Positions 1 to 5,642 of a DNA stretch of 9,061 nucleotides are shown here, one piece after another. Within the stretch, counting starts at the first letter, position 1. Each line of letters begins with the position of its first letter. The stretch lies in the NCBI GenBank assembly GCA_964611095.1, contig CAZSWJ010000029.1, forward strand, positions 1 to 9,061, written 5' to 3'. Source of the DNA: CAZKJL01 sp964611095. Lineage in GTDB: Bacteria; Patescibacteriota; Gracilibacteria; Peribacterales; Peribacteraceae. The translations under genes were made by a program, and so were the position numbers. The notes below the pieces were generated by a model that saw only the letters and a program-made list of their open reading frames with translations, did no database searches and was not told the DNA's origin.

Positions 1-509
1 CCGTGAGCGTTCACGTTGAACGCATTGTGGATCTTCTTCTTGAGCTGACCCAGGTGGCGGCCCTTGTCCTTGTTGTTCTCGTGCTCGGTCTCGGACTTCA
101 CCCTCACGTCTGCGGAGAGGTTGCAGGCCTTGATGGAGTCGTTGAACGTCTTCCAAGCGGCTTTGGTGTCCGTGCGGTACTGTGCGCGGGCGTCGGCCAT
201 GGCTTTGACGTACACGTCGACGGCGGCCTTGAGAGCCACGCGGCGATCGTTGTTGTTGGCGATCGTGTATGCGGCCTTCAGGGAAGCGCGGCGCGTCGTG
301 ATCGCGGCGATCACTTTGGCGTTGTAGTTCGTACGGGCGGTGAGTACGGCGCCCTCGCGGACGTCGACTGCGTTACCCATACACGTCAGGTCTGCCGTGC
401 TTGCCACGGAGGTGTCCGTGGTGACGGTCATGGCGTTCTCCGCGAATGCGGGCGCTGCCATCGTGGCGCTCATCATGAGGGCGGCTGCTGCCGCAATGAG
501 TTTGTTCAT
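1..509 (-). CDS. Secreted alpha-helical protein, partial (3' end outside window)
   Basis: The family is not recognised. The ORF starts at ATG 507-509 (minus) and is open to the window edge, giving 169 codons without a stop. Residues 1-23 form a classical Sec signal peptide: MNKL, an Ala/Met-rich hydrophobic core, then an AFA cleavage motif before ENA. The mature part is Ala-, Lys- and Arg-rich and probably one or two long amphipathic helices (about residues 52-128). C43 and C129 flank the helical stretch and could form a disulfide if the protein is exported. From about residue 135 it becomes very polar and basic (ETEHENNKDKGRH). No enzyme motif is visible. It has no Shine-Dalgarno; the leader just before the ATG is pyrimidine-rich. 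It is probably a small periplasmic or cell-surface protein. Codon use and signal peptide make it a convincing gene; its function is unknown. Confidence 0.75.
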   Translation of the reverse strand, partial: MNKLIAAAAALMMSATMAAPAFAENAMTVTTDTSVASTADLTCMGNAVDVREGAVLTARTNYNAKVIAAITTRRASLKAAYTIANNNDRRVALKAAVDVYVKAMADARAQYRTDTKAAWKTFNDSIKACNLSADVRVKSETEHENNKDKGRHLGQLKKKIHNAFNVNAH

Positions 510-536
510 AGGAAAAGGGGTAAAGAAATAAAACGA

Positions 537-542
537 GTGATA
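537..542 (-). promoter_or_regulatory. Possible -10 (TATCAC) for the secreted helical protein
   Basis: In the 87-nt gap between the DoxX-like stop and the secreted-protein start, the minus strand carries TGTATCAC, a weak extended -10. It would put transcription about 20 nt before the ATG at 509, giving a short pyrimidine-rich 5' leader. No -35 box is evident. The rest of the gap (543-596) holds no recognisable gene or terminator. Confidence 0.25.
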
Positions 543-596
543 CACCTACGACGGGTGGTCATCCGGATTCTTACATCGATGGGAAACGGTCTCGCA

Positions 597-947
597 TTAC
601 AGCAAGTACCACAGTGCGATGGTCATGCAGCTGAGTCCCACGTCGCGCACGGCGATCTCGTTCCAGCCGATCTGCGTGAGGATGGCGATGAGATGGAGTG
701 TTGCGAGCAGCGCACCGATTTTCTGCAGAATGCGTTTGGGTACCAGCACCATGACGGCGATGACGATTTCGGCGACGCCCGTGACGGCGAGCCAGGTTTC
801 CACGCTCATGCCGAGGAGGCCGTCCATCCAGAGAGGCATCCAATCCACCCACAACGTGGGATGCACGAATTTATCGATACCGAAGTAGAGGAAGACGAAT
901 GCGACGCCGCAGATGAGCGTCCAACGAGCTGTGGTGATGGGTGACAT
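597..947 (-). CDS. DoxX-like four-helix membrane protein
   Basis: A 116-residue integral membrane protein with about four hydrophobic segments: residues 9-27, 50-69, 76-93 and 101-116. The first segment ends in FGIDKFVHP, followed by W33 and W36 and MPLWMDG, a layout typical of small DoxX-family proteins. The C-terminal WNEIAVRDVGL also fits such proteins. DoxX family members are associated with quinone/thiol redox complexes or oxidative stress; which applies here cannot be told from sequence. The start is ATG 945-947, because a TGG-TAGCAT extended -10 ends 6 nt upstream, implying a leaderless mRNA. The gene is divergent from the His-rich lipoprotein, with 36 nt between their start codons. 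The family call is from pattern recall, not a search. Confidence 0.75.
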   Translation of the reverse strand: MSPITTARWTLICGVAFVFLYFGIDKFVHPTLWVDWMPLWMDGLLGMSVETWLAVTGVAEIVIAVMVLVPKRILQKIGALLATLHLIAILTQIGWNEIAVRDVGLSCMTIALWYLL

Positions 948-952
948 GAGCG

Positions 953-958
953 TATGCT
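953..958 (+). promoter_or_regulatory. Possible -10 box (TATGCT) for the lipoprotein gene
   Basis: TATGCT lies 25 nt before the ATG at 984, which would give a 5' leader of about 19 nt with no Shine-Dalgarno but a pyrimidine-rich end (TTTTCCCT before ATG). It shares five bases with the opposing TAGCAT, so polymerase could probably occupy only one of the two at a time. Confidence 0.35.
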
Positions 959-959
959 A
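954..959 (-). promoter_or_regulatory. Leaderless-type -10 box for the DoxX-like gene
   Basis: Minus strand reads TGG-TAGCAT, then ACGCTC, then ATG. The 6-nt gap between hexamer and start codon predicts transcription starting at the A of the ATG. No -35 match is seen. It overlaps by five bases the -10-like TATGCT of the divergent lipoprotein gene. Confidence 0.5.
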
Positions 960-983
960 CCACCGACTTTTCCCATTTTCCCT

Positions 984-1574
984 ATGAAGTACGCAGTCCT
1001 GTTGTCCGCCGCTCTCCTGTCGCTCGCCGCGTGTGCGCCCAAGGAGCCCGCCAAGAATCCCGACCCCAACCACACGCATGCCGACTTTGCGGTATGGATC
1101 GAAGGCGAGCAGATCGATTTCACCACGGATCAGTATATGTCCGGAAGTTCCGCCGAAACCGAGCACGACGACGCGAAGGACGAGCATTATCACCTGCACG
1201 ACCACAACGGGCACGTGGTGCATCGTCACAAGCCCGGGCTTCCCATCGGCCAATTCTTCAATTCGCTTCCCGGCATTCGCTACGAAGGTGACAAGTTCAA
1301 GTTCCTGGAATGCTTGCAGTGTCGGCATGCCCAAGGCTCGTACGTCGTTCGTCTCTACGTGAACGGTGAGGAGCAAAAGGCGGGCAGCGCCTACGTTTTT
1401 GAGGACAACGATCATCTCCTCATCACCGATACCGTCGATCCCGCGGAATTGCGCAAAGAAATCCGCATGGTGACCGACGATGCGTGCATGTATTCCAAAA
1501 CGTGCCCGGAGCGAGGGGAACCGCCGGCCGAAAACTGCGTCGCCGACCCGGAGGTTCCGTGCGTCGTGCAGTAG
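984..1574 (+). CDS. His/Cys-rich lipoprotein, putative metal binding
   Basis: A 196-residue exported lipoprotein. Residues 1-16 form a lipoprotein signal, with lipobox LAAC and the modified cysteine at C17. An Asp/Pro-rich linker leads to HTHADFAVWI (H30, H32). A dense His cluster follows: H61, H68, H70, H72, H74, H77, H80 and H82, the core reading HYHLHDHNGHVVHRH. Downstream are a CLQC pair (C110, C113) and a C-terminal cysteine-rich tail (C168, C174, C185, C193). I recall similar HxHADF...HLHD proteins as uncharacterised in CPR and DPANN genomes, so the fold is conserved but unnamed. Copper or zinc binding is inferred only from His spacing and the nearby cupredoxin fusion. ATG 984 is chosen over the in-frame upstream ATG at 954 because only 984 puts the signal sequence at the N terminus. 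It converges on the TauE-cupredoxin gene. Confidence 0.85.
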   Translation: MKYAVLLSAALLSLAACAPKEPAKNPDPNHTHADFAVWIEGEQIDFTTDQYMSGSSAETEHDDAKDEHYHLHDHNGHVVHRHKPGLPIGQFFNSLPGIRYEGDKFKFLECLQCRHAQGSYVVRLYVNGEEQKAGSAYVFEDNDHLLITDTVDPAELRKEIRMVTDDACMYSKTCPERGEPPAENCVADPEVPCVVQ

Positions 1575-1581
1575 GGCGAAA

Positions 1582-1600
1582 AGCGGGTGGCGGGCAGAAT
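1582..1600 (+). repeat. Heptamer repeat, copy A (intergenic)
   Basis: AGCGGGT-GGCGGGC-AG, followed by a diverged AATGTT tail. The first 16 nt are identical to positions 6778-6793 inside murD2. It lies in the 38-nt gap between the converging stop codons of the lipoprotein and TauE-cupredoxin genes. No convincing terminator stem is seen there. Confidence 0.6.
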
Positions 1601-1612
1601 GTTGCGCTCCAC

Positions 1613-2800
1613 TTACGAGCGCACTCTCACCTGCGCTCGGAACATGCCCATGGAGCACATGAACTCGAAGTCCTTTTCGGGTGTGATGGGTCCGATCCAG
1701 TTGGCGCCTTGGCTCACGGGCTGCTGAATGTTGAAGGAGGGGATTGCCATCTGAGAGATGCAGCCGGACAGCCGCTCGGGAGCCGTGGCATAAATCCACG
1801 TGGGCATACCGCCTTGCACCGTGAAGGTCGGGTTGCTGTACCCCTGGTCGTGCACGGTCACGGAAATAATTTGCTGGCCGTTTTTATCGATGCTGACATT
1901 GGGATCGACGCTTTCGCTGGCTGAGCAACAGGGGATCAGGGATTGAAACGTGACTCCCGTGAGCGCAAACCCGGTCCGAGCGTTCATGACACCGAGGAAA
2001 ATCGAGAGAGATCCGGCAAAGGTCAGGAAAATTTTTCCGACTTTCCCGCTCGAGAATGAGCCTGCCGCGCTGATGCCGAGCAGCGACGGCAGCGTACCGA
2101 GCGCGAACACCGACATGATCATGGCTCCGCCGAGAAAGGAACCGGAGCTCAGTGCCAAAAGTTGCATCGATTGCGTGAAACCGCACGGTACGAAGTACGT
2201 CATGGCGCCGAGCAACATCGCTGCGAAGATATTTTCCGATTCGCTCAGTCCACGGATCTTTTTCATGAGTGACTGCGGCAGGGGTACGCGGCAGTACTTT
2301 TTCGGAATGATGTGGAGGATATTGAGTCCGAGAACGATCATCACGATGGCGATCGCCACCTGGAGCACCCCCGTTGCGCGGACGGAGGGAAGCAGTACGC
2401 GTCCCAGCAAGCCCGTCAGTCCTCCGAAGACGAAGTAGCCGAGCAGGCGACCGAGATTGAACTGCAGGAGCGGCTTGAAATTTTCCCAACGCGATGCCTT
2501 CGGATGCGACTCGACCCATTTGGCCGACACCGAGAGCAGAAGTCCGCCCACGAGTGCGAGACAACTGCTTGCCGAAGCCGTGAGTCCGATGAGAAAGACG
2601 GCACCCAGACCCGCTGCCTCCTCCGTGCCTTGCGCGAACGAAATCAGATTGAACGAGCTTCCCGCTTTGTAGAGTGCCGCGATGACGATAAGCATGCCGC
2701 CCGCTTTCAGCATGTTCACCGAGTATGAACCGTCGGTGGTTCCGCACGACCCGCAGGCTCCTTGGCACGACGTGGCTTTCCTCCTTTTTTTCTTCTGCAT
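1613..2800 (-). CDS. TauE/SafE (DsbD_2-like) membrane protein with C-terminal cupredoxin domain
   Basis: A 395-residue fusion. Residues 1-25 are basic and carry a CxxxCxxC motif (C12, C16, C19). Residues 28-285 are a polytopic membrane domain with the marks of the sulfite-exporter TauE/SafE (DsbD_2/UreH-like) group: TASASSC (C80), FNLGRLLGYFVFGG (114-127), and FVPCGFTQ (C206) followed by QLLALSSGS. C80 and C206 match the position of the intramembrane cysteine pair of DsbD/CcdA-type thiol carriers. After a CC pair (C291, C292) comes a cupredoxin_1-like domain (about 300-395) with GMPTWI, GC347 and FEFMCSMGM (C382, M384, M386), probable copper ligands. It likely moves electrons or metal across the membrane to an extracytoplasmic copper site; the substrate is not determinable. 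ATG 2800 is preferred over an upstream in-frame start at 2878 because TATACT ends 7 nt before it and the longer form would overlap the divergent gene. Confidence 0.85.
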   Translation of the reverse strand: MQKKKRRKATSCQGACGSCGTTDGSYSVNMLKAGGMLIVIAALYKAGSSFNLISFAQGTEEAAGLGAVFLIGLTASASSCLALVGGLLLSVSAKWVESHPKASRWENFKPLLQFNLGRLLGYFVFGGLTGLLGRVLLPSVRATGVLQVAIAIVMIVLGLNILHIIPKKYCRVPLPQSLMKKIRGLSESENIFAAMLLGAMTYFVPCGFTQSMQLLALSSGSFLGGAMIMSVFALGTLPSLLGISAAGSFSSGKVGKIFLTFAGSLSIFLGVMNARTGFALTGVTFQSLIPCCSASESVDPNVSIDKNGQQIISVTVHDQGYSNPTFTVQGGMPTWIYATAPERLSGCISQMAIPSFNIQQPVSQGANWIGPITPEKDFEFMCSMGMFRAQVRVRS

Positions 2801-2807
2801 GGGCTTC

Positions 2808-2835
2808 AGTATACCGCTCAATTCCACCGTCACAA
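2808..2835 (-). promoter_or_regulatory. Promoter of TauE-cupredoxin gene, leaderless type
   Basis: Minus strand has TTGTGA (2835-2830), a 16-nt spacer and TATACT (2813-2808), then 7 nt (GAAGCCC) to the ATG at 2800. Transcription would begin at or next to the start codon. There is no ribosome binding site. Confidence 0.6.
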
Positions 2836-2854
2836 ACTTGGTCGGTATCATCTC

Positions 2855-2863
2855 TGTGATACT
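2855..2863 (+). promoter_or_regulatory. Extended -10 of PEP carboxylase gene, leaderless type
   Basis: TGT-GATACT ends 8 nt before the ATG at 2872, so the predicted leader is 0-2 nt. No -35 match is evident. It shares the 71-nt divergent intergenic region with the promoter of the TauE-cupredoxin gene. Confidence 0.5.
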
Positions 2864-2871
2864 GTGTGCCC

Positions 2872-4407
2872 ATGACAAGGAACGTGCCCGTCACGATGGC
2901 CACGCAACACCCCGACAACGCCACGACTCCGTGGTGGCATGACAAGCCGTTCGTGGCGACCCAAGACGAGCTGGAGGAACTCATGCTCCTCTTCAAGGAG
3001 CTTCCCATCGACGAGTACATGTGGGACTGGGAAGGGAAGTACGTCGATGAATCCGTGGGCGAGAAGCTGTTCTCGCGCGGCGCCGATTTCTTCGCCAAGA
3101 AAATGTTGGGACGCGACGTGCATCTGACCTACCGCATTCCCGCATTCGACGGCGACAAGATGCACCGCATGGCCCGCGCGCTCATGAACATCTTGGCGCT
3201 CGCCGATCTGGGCAAAGACATCGGACTCAAGAGTCCGCCCGTCACCGAAATGTTCCTGCCGCTCACGACCTCCGCCTCGCAGCCCGCCAAAGTGCGCGCC
3301 GCGTTCCGCGAGATCGCAGGCTACCACCGTGCGGTATTCCACAAAGGGAAGAAGAAGTCCGACCGGGAGCTCCTCTCGCAGTTCGACGTGACGCCGCTCG
3401 TCGAGGACGTGGGCTCGCTGCTCTCCATCGAAAAGATCATCCGTCCGTACTGGACTGGCCTCCTCAAAGAATGTCCCGAGGCCAAGCAGCGCGGGCAGCG
3501 CCTCTTCATGGCTCGCTCGGACCCCGCCATGAATGCGGGTCTGGTTCCTGCAGTTTTGGCCGTCAAAGTGGCACTCAGCACCGCCAAGGCCGTGGGGCGT
3601 GAGCTTGGCATGCAGGTGTATCCGGTGCTCGGCACGGGCTCGCTTCCGTTCCGCGGCAGTGTGAACCCGTCGTACGTCGAGACGTTCCTCACGCAGTACG
3701 CCGGAGTGCGCACGTACTCCATTCAGTCGGCGTTCCGCTACGACTATCCCAAGGACGAGGTGCGCAAAGCGCTCATCACCATCAAAAAAGAGGTACCGCT
3801 CCGCAAGACCGTGAGCGTGAGCGAGTCCGATGCCGCAAAGATCAAGAAAGTGTGCGCGCTCTTCACGCAGATTTGGCAGCCGACCGTCGAGGCCATCGCT
3901 CCGCTCATCAACGAAGTCGCGGGGTACATCCCGCCGCGCCGCGAACGCATGCAGCACATCGGACTCTTCGGTTACAGCCGCGGCGTCGGCAAGGTACGTC
4001 TGCCGCGCGCCATCGGATTCACGGCCGCACTGTACTCGGTCGGCATTCCGCCCGAACTCATCGCGACGGGTCGTGGGCTTGTGGCAGCAGGGAAAGCAGG
4101 CTTGCTCGATACCGTCGAGGAGTTCTACCCGGCCATGCGCGAAGACCTCAAGCACGCCGGAAAATATTTGAACCGCGAAAATCTTTCGATGCTCGCCAAG
4201 AAAAAGCCGATCTTCCGTGAGATTGAGAAAGACATCGATGCCATCGAAAAAATTCTGGAGATCGAACTCGCTCCCGTGAAGCCGCATCACTTGGTGCACC
4301 GCAACATCACGTCGTCCATCTACCAGCGTCTGCAGGGCGGAGCCTCCAAGGAATCCATCCAACGCGACATCGTGGAGGCCGCGACGATCAGGAGAAGCTT
4401 GGGGTGA
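2872..4407 (+). CDS. ppcA: Archaeal-type phosphoenolpyruvate carboxylase
   Basis: Cytosolic enzyme that carboxylates phosphoenolpyruvate with bicarbonate to oxaloacetate, an anaplerotic step. At 511 residues it matches the short archaeal-type PEPC (about 500), not the roughly 900-residue bacterial/plant form. Landmarks in order: the N-terminal signature TMATQHPDN (8-16), WDWEGKYVDE (51-60), EMFLPLTTS (126-134), ARSDPAMNAG (214-223), GTGSLPFRG (254-262), YSIQSAFRYDYP (282-293), and RRERMQHIGLFGYSRG (356-371) followed by LPRAIGFTAALYSVGIPPE. All these blocks look intact. ATG 2872 is used because it places the TQHPDN signature at the usual distance from the N terminus and follows a -10 box; a GTG two codons upstream (2866) is too close to that box. 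It ends in TGA. An anaplerotic enzyme is notable if the host has a reduced CPR-style metabolism. Confidence 0.95.
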   Translation: MTRNVPVTMATQHPDNATTPWWHDKPFVATQDELEELMLLFKELPIDEYMWDWEGKYVDESVGEKLFSRGADFFAKKMLGRDVHLTYRIPAFDGDKMHRMARALMNILALADLGKDIGLKSPPVTEMFLPLTTSASQPAKVRAAFREIAGYHRAVFHKGKKKSDRELLSQFDVTPLVEDVGSLLSIEKIIRPYWTGLLKECPEAKQRGQRLFMARSDPAMNAGLVPAVLAVKVALSTAKAVGRELGMQVYPVLGTGSLPFRGSVNPSYVETFLTQYAGVRTYSIQSAFRYDYPKDEVRKALITIKKEVPLRKTVSVSESDAAKIKKVCALFTQIWQPTVEAIAPLINEVAGYIPPRRERMQHIGLFGYSRGVGKVRLPRAIGFTAALYSVGIPPELIATGRGLVAAGKAGLLDTVEEFYPAMREDLKHAGKYLNRENLSMLAKKKPIFREIEKDIDAIEKILEIELAPVKPHHLVHRNITSSIYQRLQGGASKESIQRDIVEAATIRRSLG

Positions 4408-4412
4408 GTGCG

Positions 4413-4444
4413 GAAGTATGAAAGTGAAGAAGTGCGAAAGTGAA
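4413..4444 (+). repeat. Tandem 16-nt repeat in a purine-rich tract
   Basis: Two adjacent copies of GAAGTRYGAAAGTGAA (AT in the first, GC in the second, 14/16 identical), followed by an almost pure purine run up to about 4461. It fills the gap between ppcA and grpE. No terminator stem-loop is seen. Confidence 0.6.
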
Positions 4445-4468
4445 AGGAGGAAGGGGGGAGGTGACGTA

Positions 4469-4477
4469 TGGTATGAT
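4469..4477 (+). promoter_or_regulatory. Extended -10 of grpE, leaderless type
   Basis: TGG-TATGAT ends 6 nt (TCGGGC) before the ATG at 4484, which places the predicted transcription start on the A of that ATG. No -35 box stands out in the purine tract upstream. Confidence 0.55.
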
Positions 4478-4483
4478 TCGGGC

Positions 4484-5041
4484 ATGACGAAAGCATCCGA
4501 TCCAACGAAATCGTCGGGCTCTTCCGCAGGGAAGGACGATGACCTCGCCGCCAAGGTGAAGGCCGCGCAGGCCGCCGACGGACAGACCGCGGCACTCCTC
4601 AAGAAAATCGACGAACTGTCGCACCAGCTTAAGCAGGCCACCGAAACCGCCGCCCGTGCGCAGGCCGATCTGCAGAACGCCAAGATCCGCATGGAGCGCG
4701 AGGCGGGGGATCTGCGGAAGTTCGCCTCCGAAGCGGTGCTCCTCAAGCTCCTGCCGACCATCGACAACTTGCAGCGGGCGCTCAAGTCGCTGCCCAAAGA
4801 TCTCGCCGAGCACGCGTGGGTAAAGGGTATCGTTGCGCTCGAGCAGAGCTTCATCAAGCAGGCCGCCGACATGGGGCTCAAGAGTTTCGAGTCGCTCGGT
4901 CAGCCGCTCGATGCCGAGCGTCATGAAGTGCTCATGCAGGGTCCCGGCAAGGCGGGCACCGTGACCGACGTCATCGAAGACGGGTACGAACTCCATGGCA
5001 AAGTGGTTCGTCCGGCGAAAGTGAAGGTCGGCGGGGGTTAG
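4484..5041 (+). CDS. grpE: GrpE, DnaK nucleotide exchange factor
   Basis: Cytosolic co-chaperone that releases ADP from DnaK. It has 185 residues, usual for the family. Residues 1-20 are a disordered Ser/Asp/Lys lead. Residues 21-82 form the long coiled-coil helix, with Ala/Gln/Leu heptads and RMEREAGDLRKFA at its end. LLKLLPTIDNLQRAL (87-101) is the conserved block usually seen as LLPVLDNLERAL. The C-terminal beta-wing domain shows GLKSFESLGQPLDAERHEVLM (131-151) and VTDVIEDGYELHGKVVRPAKVKV (160-182), with the GY.L...V.RPA.V signature. ATG 4484 is chosen over an in-frame start at 4418, which would translate the purine repeat. No dnaK, dnaJ or hrcA is in the window, so grpE stands apart from the usual heat-shock cluster here. 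Its stop overlaps that of the convergent membrane-protein gene. Confidence 0.92.
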   Translation: MTKASDPTKSSGSSAGKDDDLAAKVKAAQAADGQTAALLKKIDELSHQLKQATETAARAQADLQNAKIRMEREAGDLRKFASEAVLLKLLPTIDNLQRALKSLPKDLAEHAWVKGIVALEQSFIKQAADMGLKSFESLGQPLDAERHEVLMQGPGKAGTVTDVIEDGYELHGKVVRPAKVKVGGG

Positions 5042-5610
5042 CCCGCGATGAGCCTGGATCCCATGATGAAGGCCAGGATGCCGAGCATGTTCATGAAGAA
5101 GCTGAGGACGGCGAATGCCCGTTCGTTGATGTTCGTCATGGAGCTCACGAGAATCACGCCGAATTCATCGGGCAGAGGAGAAGCGATGACGAGACCGGCG
5201 AAGCACCAAATGAGGTACTCGCGGACCCTTTCGGGAACGCTCTCGTGATGCAATTTCCGGTGTGCCCACGTCACGATGCGCGTGGTGCGCAGCTTGTGAA
5301 TTTCCTCATGGAAGAACTCGAATCGCATGACGTGGAAAATGAGCAGGTCGGCGAGGAGTGCGCCGAATGCGCCGACGGCCGCGCCGAGCCACGGGTTCAG
5401 TGCGTGACCGATCTCCAAAAAAATGCCGATGCCGAACGGTGCCGTGAATCCGAAGGTGAAGAGGAGTCCTCCGATGAATGCCGCCATGTACTCACTCGCT
5501 CCCTGCGTTCCGTGCAGCCAGTGCAGGCCGCCTAACATATAGAGCCCGTACGCCAAACACGTGGTGAAGAGGAGGAGGAGCAGCCGCGGGTATTCTTTCA
5601 CGATACGCAT
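5038..5610 (-). CDS. Small multi-pass membrane protein, DedA/VTT-like
   Basis: A 190-residue protein with about five hydrophobic segments: residues 10-30, 42-66, 73-95, 131-153 and 165-186. Features recalling the DedA/VTT (SNARE-associated) fold are a Gly/Pro-rich possible re-entrant segment (FTFGFTAPFGIGIFLEIG), NPWLGAAVGAFGALLADLLIF with an acidic residue in a helix, and ASPLPDEFGV (143-152), like the P-x-P-x-E/D element of the second half. A basic, His-rich cytosolic loop (HEEIHKLRTTRIVTWAHRKLHH) links the halves. DedA-type proteins act as lipid scramblases or undecaprenyl-phosphate flippases; that role is only a suggestion here. ATG 5610 is used; a GTG one codon upstream is less likely because TATAAT ends exactly 6 nt before the ATG. 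It lies downstream of murD2 but has its own promoter. Confidence 0.7.
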   Translation of the reverse strand: MRIVKEYPRLLLLLFTTCLAYGLYMLGGLHWLHGTQGASEYMAAFIGGLLFTFGFTAPFGIGIFLEIGHALNPWLGAAVGAFGALLADLLIFHVMRFEFFHEEIHKLRTTRIVTWAHRKLHHESVPERVREYLIWCFAGLVIASPLPDEFGVILVSSMTNINERAFAVLSFFMNMLGILAFIMGSRLIAG

Positions 5611-5616
5611 CACACT

Positions 5617-5625
5617 ATTATAACA
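5617..5625 (-). promoter_or_regulatory. Perfect extended -10 (TGT-TATAAT), leaderless type
   Basis: Minus strand TGTTATAAT, then AGTGTG, then ATG at 5610. This is a consensus extended -10 with the predicted transcription start on the A of the start codon. It sits in the 32-nt gap after the murD2 stop, so the membrane-protein gene can be expressed separately from murL-murD2. Confidence 0.75.
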
Positions 5626-5642
5626 AATTTTCGTCGATGCGT

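Noticed and set aside
3..944. Plus-strand frame of 313 codons across the first two genes
   Set aside because: It is antisense to a signal-peptide protein and a DoxX-like protein, and its own sequence is Gly/His/Arg-rich with no recognisable domain.
1575..1612. Bidirectional terminator between the lipoprotein and TauE-cupredoxin genes
   Set aside because: Only weak AGCG/CGCT pairing around the heptamer repeat and no T run on either strand.
2801..2878. Longer N terminus for the TauE-cupredoxin protein
   Set aside because: It would overlap the divergent ppcA start and translate through the TTGTGA/TATACT promoter.
1884..3098. Minus-strand frame of 404 codons overlapping the TauE-cupredoxin and ppcA genes
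   Set aside because: It is a frame-shifted shadow with low-complexity Arg/His content and no membrane segments or motifs.
4405..4407. TGA recoded as glycine, as in Gracilibacteria
   Set aside because: TGA ends ppcA at the expected family length, the ATG-rich purine tract follows at once, and no gene here needs an internal TGA to be read through.
4418..4483. Longer N terminus for GrpE
   Set aside because: It would encode the purine repeat as Lys/Arg/Gly residues and run through the TATGAT box; GrpE length is normal without it.
2848..4881. Minus-strand open frame of 677 codons covering ppcA and part of grpE
   Set aside because: It is antisense to two clearly recognised proteins, has Arg/His/Leu-rich unlikely composition, and arises because the G+C-rich third codon positions remove stops on the other strand.
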